From assembly GCA_001871815.1 (NCBI GenBank), contig MNVP01000061.1, forward strand, positions 1 through 5,816: DNA of 5,816 bases. The letters are read 5' to 3'. Below the pieces are notes generated by a model. That model was not told the origin of the DNA, made no database searches, and saw nothing but the letters and a program-made list of their open reading frames with translations. Below are positions 4,837 to 5,816 of the stretch, in pieces. Source of the stretch: Candidatus Omnitrophica bacterium CG1_02_40_15. Lineage in GTDB: Bacteria > Omnitrophota > Gorgyraeia > Gorgyraeales > Gorgyraeaceae. The position numbers were made by a program, and so were the translations under genes. Position 1 is the first letter of the stretch, and the number at the start of each line of letters is the position of its first letter.

Positions 4837-5816
4837 GCCTTATATATAACCTTTCCTTTATAAATAGTATATTCGACTACGCCTTTTAATTTCTTTCCGA
4901 TAAAAGCTGAATTTTTTGATTTGGACACAAAACCAACTTTATCAACAACCCATTCCTTGTCAGGCGACACAATAGTTATGTCAGCGTCTTTACCAAAACC
5001 AAGTACCCCTTTATTTATATCCAGGATTCTCGCAGGATTAAGAGAAATCTTTTTTACGAGCTCACTCCATGTTAATAACCCGTTGCCTATCAGTTCAGTA
5101 ACGCTTACCGCAAGCTCTGTTTCTAAGCCTATGCTTCCAAATTCTGCATGTTCAAATTCTATCTCTTTTTCATTTTCAGTATGAGGGGCATGATCAGAGG
5201 CAATAACATCTATTGTCCCGTCTTTTAACCCTTCCCTTATTGCCAGAACATCATCTTTTGCCCTTAAGGGTGGGTTAACTTTCATACTTGTATTATAGCC
5301 CAAAAGATCCTCTTCATTTAAACCAAAATAATGCGGGGCAGTTTCTGCGGTCACCTTTAAGCCTTTTTTCTTGGCTTTTCTTATTATATCTACTGACTCA
5401 CTGCAGCTAACATGAGCAATATGCACCTCTGCGCCTATCTCTTCTGCAAGCTTTATATCCCTCGCCACCCTTTTATATTCAGATTCCCTTGAAATCCCTC
5501 TCAAACCCAGCCTTGTTGATGTAAAACCGCGGTTAACCAGGCCTTTGCCTGAAAGCGATTTATCCTCTGAATGGCATATTACAAGAACCTTTTCTTTTTT
5601 TGCTTCTTTAATCGCCTGTCGCATTAACTCATCACTATCAATTGAATTACCATCATCTGAAATCGCAATCACTCCTTGTTTTTTTAATGCAGCTATATCC
5701 GTTAATTTCTTGCCAGCCCTTTCCATTGTGATTGCCCCGCATATAAATACTCCCACATTTGCCGTCTTTTTAATAATATCACTCAGCGTTTTGATAACCC
5801 CTGCGGAATCAAGGCT
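4833..5816 (-). CDS. pyrC: Dihydroorotase (class I), N-terminus beyond the window
   Basis: PyrC is a zinc amidohydrolase that reversibly cyclises carbamoyl aspartate to dihydroorotate. The frame is open to the right edge, giving 327 visible residues from SLDSAGVIKTLSD. About 100 N-terminal residues, including the HxH metal motif, lie outside. Visible landmarks (counted from the edge) are SDDG (53-56), CHSED (81-85), the metal-binding HIAHVSC (132-138), TAETAPHYF (156-164), NPPLR (181-185), the catalytic-Asp motif SDHAPH (207-212) and GSIGLETE (227-234). This pattern is that of the roughly 425-residue class I enzymes usually found beside pyrB. A GTG at 5756 would give a protein starting in the middle of the barrel and is not the start, because homology continues upstream. 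The stop TGA overlaps the start of the EndoQ-like gene by 4 bp. Confidence 0.96.
   Translation of the reverse strand, partial: SLDSAGVIKTLSDIIKKTANVGVFICGAITMERAGKKLTDIAALKKQGVIAISDDGNSIDSDELMRQAIKEAKKEKVLVICHSEDKSLSGKGLVNRGFTSTRLGLRGISRESEYKRVARDIKLAEEIGAEVHIAHVSCSESVDIIRKAKKKGLKVTAETAPHYFGLNEEDLLGYNTSMKVNPPLRAKDDVLAIREGLKDGTIDVIASDHAPHTENEKEIEFEHAEFGSIGLETELAVSVTELIGNGLLTWSELVKKISLNPARILDINKGVLGFGKDADITIVSPDKEWVVDKVGFVSKSKNSAFIGKKLKGVVEYTIYKGKVIYKA

Noticed and set aside
4833..5756. GTG at 5756 as the start of pyrC
   Set aside because: The frame stays open to the window edge with dihydroorotase-like residues upstream, and a start here would remove the HxH metal site.

Overview
The window holds most of a de novo pyrimidine (UMP) biosynthesis operon from what is probably an uncultured anaerobic bacterium with a moderately AT-rich genome. 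Every gene lies on the minus strand, so transcription runs from the right edge to the left. In transcription order the genes are: pyrC (dihydroorotase, N-terminus beyond the right edge), an endonuclease Q-like PHP-domain DNA-repair nuclease, pyrK and pyrD (the two subunits of NAD-dependent class 1B dihydroorotate dehydrogenase), pyrF (OMP decarboxylase), pyrE (orotate phosphoribosyltransferase), and the first 87 codons of a highly charged coiled-coil protein that leaves the left edge. PyrC makes dihydroorotate, PyrD/PyrK oxidise it to orotate, PyrE adds the ribose phosphate, and PyrF decarboxylates the product to UMP. Carbamoyl-phosphate synthase and aspartate transcarbamoylase are not in view.

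Two things stand out. First, a nuclease of the EndoQ family (cleaves at uracil, hypoxanthine and other deaminated bases in DNA) sits inside the UMP operon. It overlaps pyrC by an ATGA and ends in QLDLF, which matches the bacterial sliding-clamp binding consensus. Second, the operon is unusually rich in small repeats. Each of the four gaps longer than 3 bp (80, 41, 99 and 136 bp) holds a different palindromic element. The pyrK reading frame also carries two separate heptanucleotide tandem arrays, each at a place where the protein is longer than I would expect for the family.

Layout from left to right: 1-262 coiled-coil gene (partial); 266-832 pyrE; 856-960 terminal-inverted-repeat element; 969-1661 pyrF; 1669-1753 cluster of palindromes; 1761-2663 pyrD; 2680-2703 perfect palindrome; 2705-3523 pyrK with heptamer arrays at 3177-3211 and 3323-3352; 3540-3575 long hairpin; 3604-4836 endoQ-like gene; 4833-5816 pyrC (partial). 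I see no tRNA, rRNA, CRISPR array, transposase, convincing internal promoter or U-tract terminator. No gene-free stretch exceeds 136 bp.

Taxonomy is a guess. The class 1B PyrD/PyrK pair, the Thermus-type PyrE, the heptamer repeats and the GTCATTGCgAG-type element together recall candidate-phylum bacteria such as Omnitrophota, but nothing here proves it.
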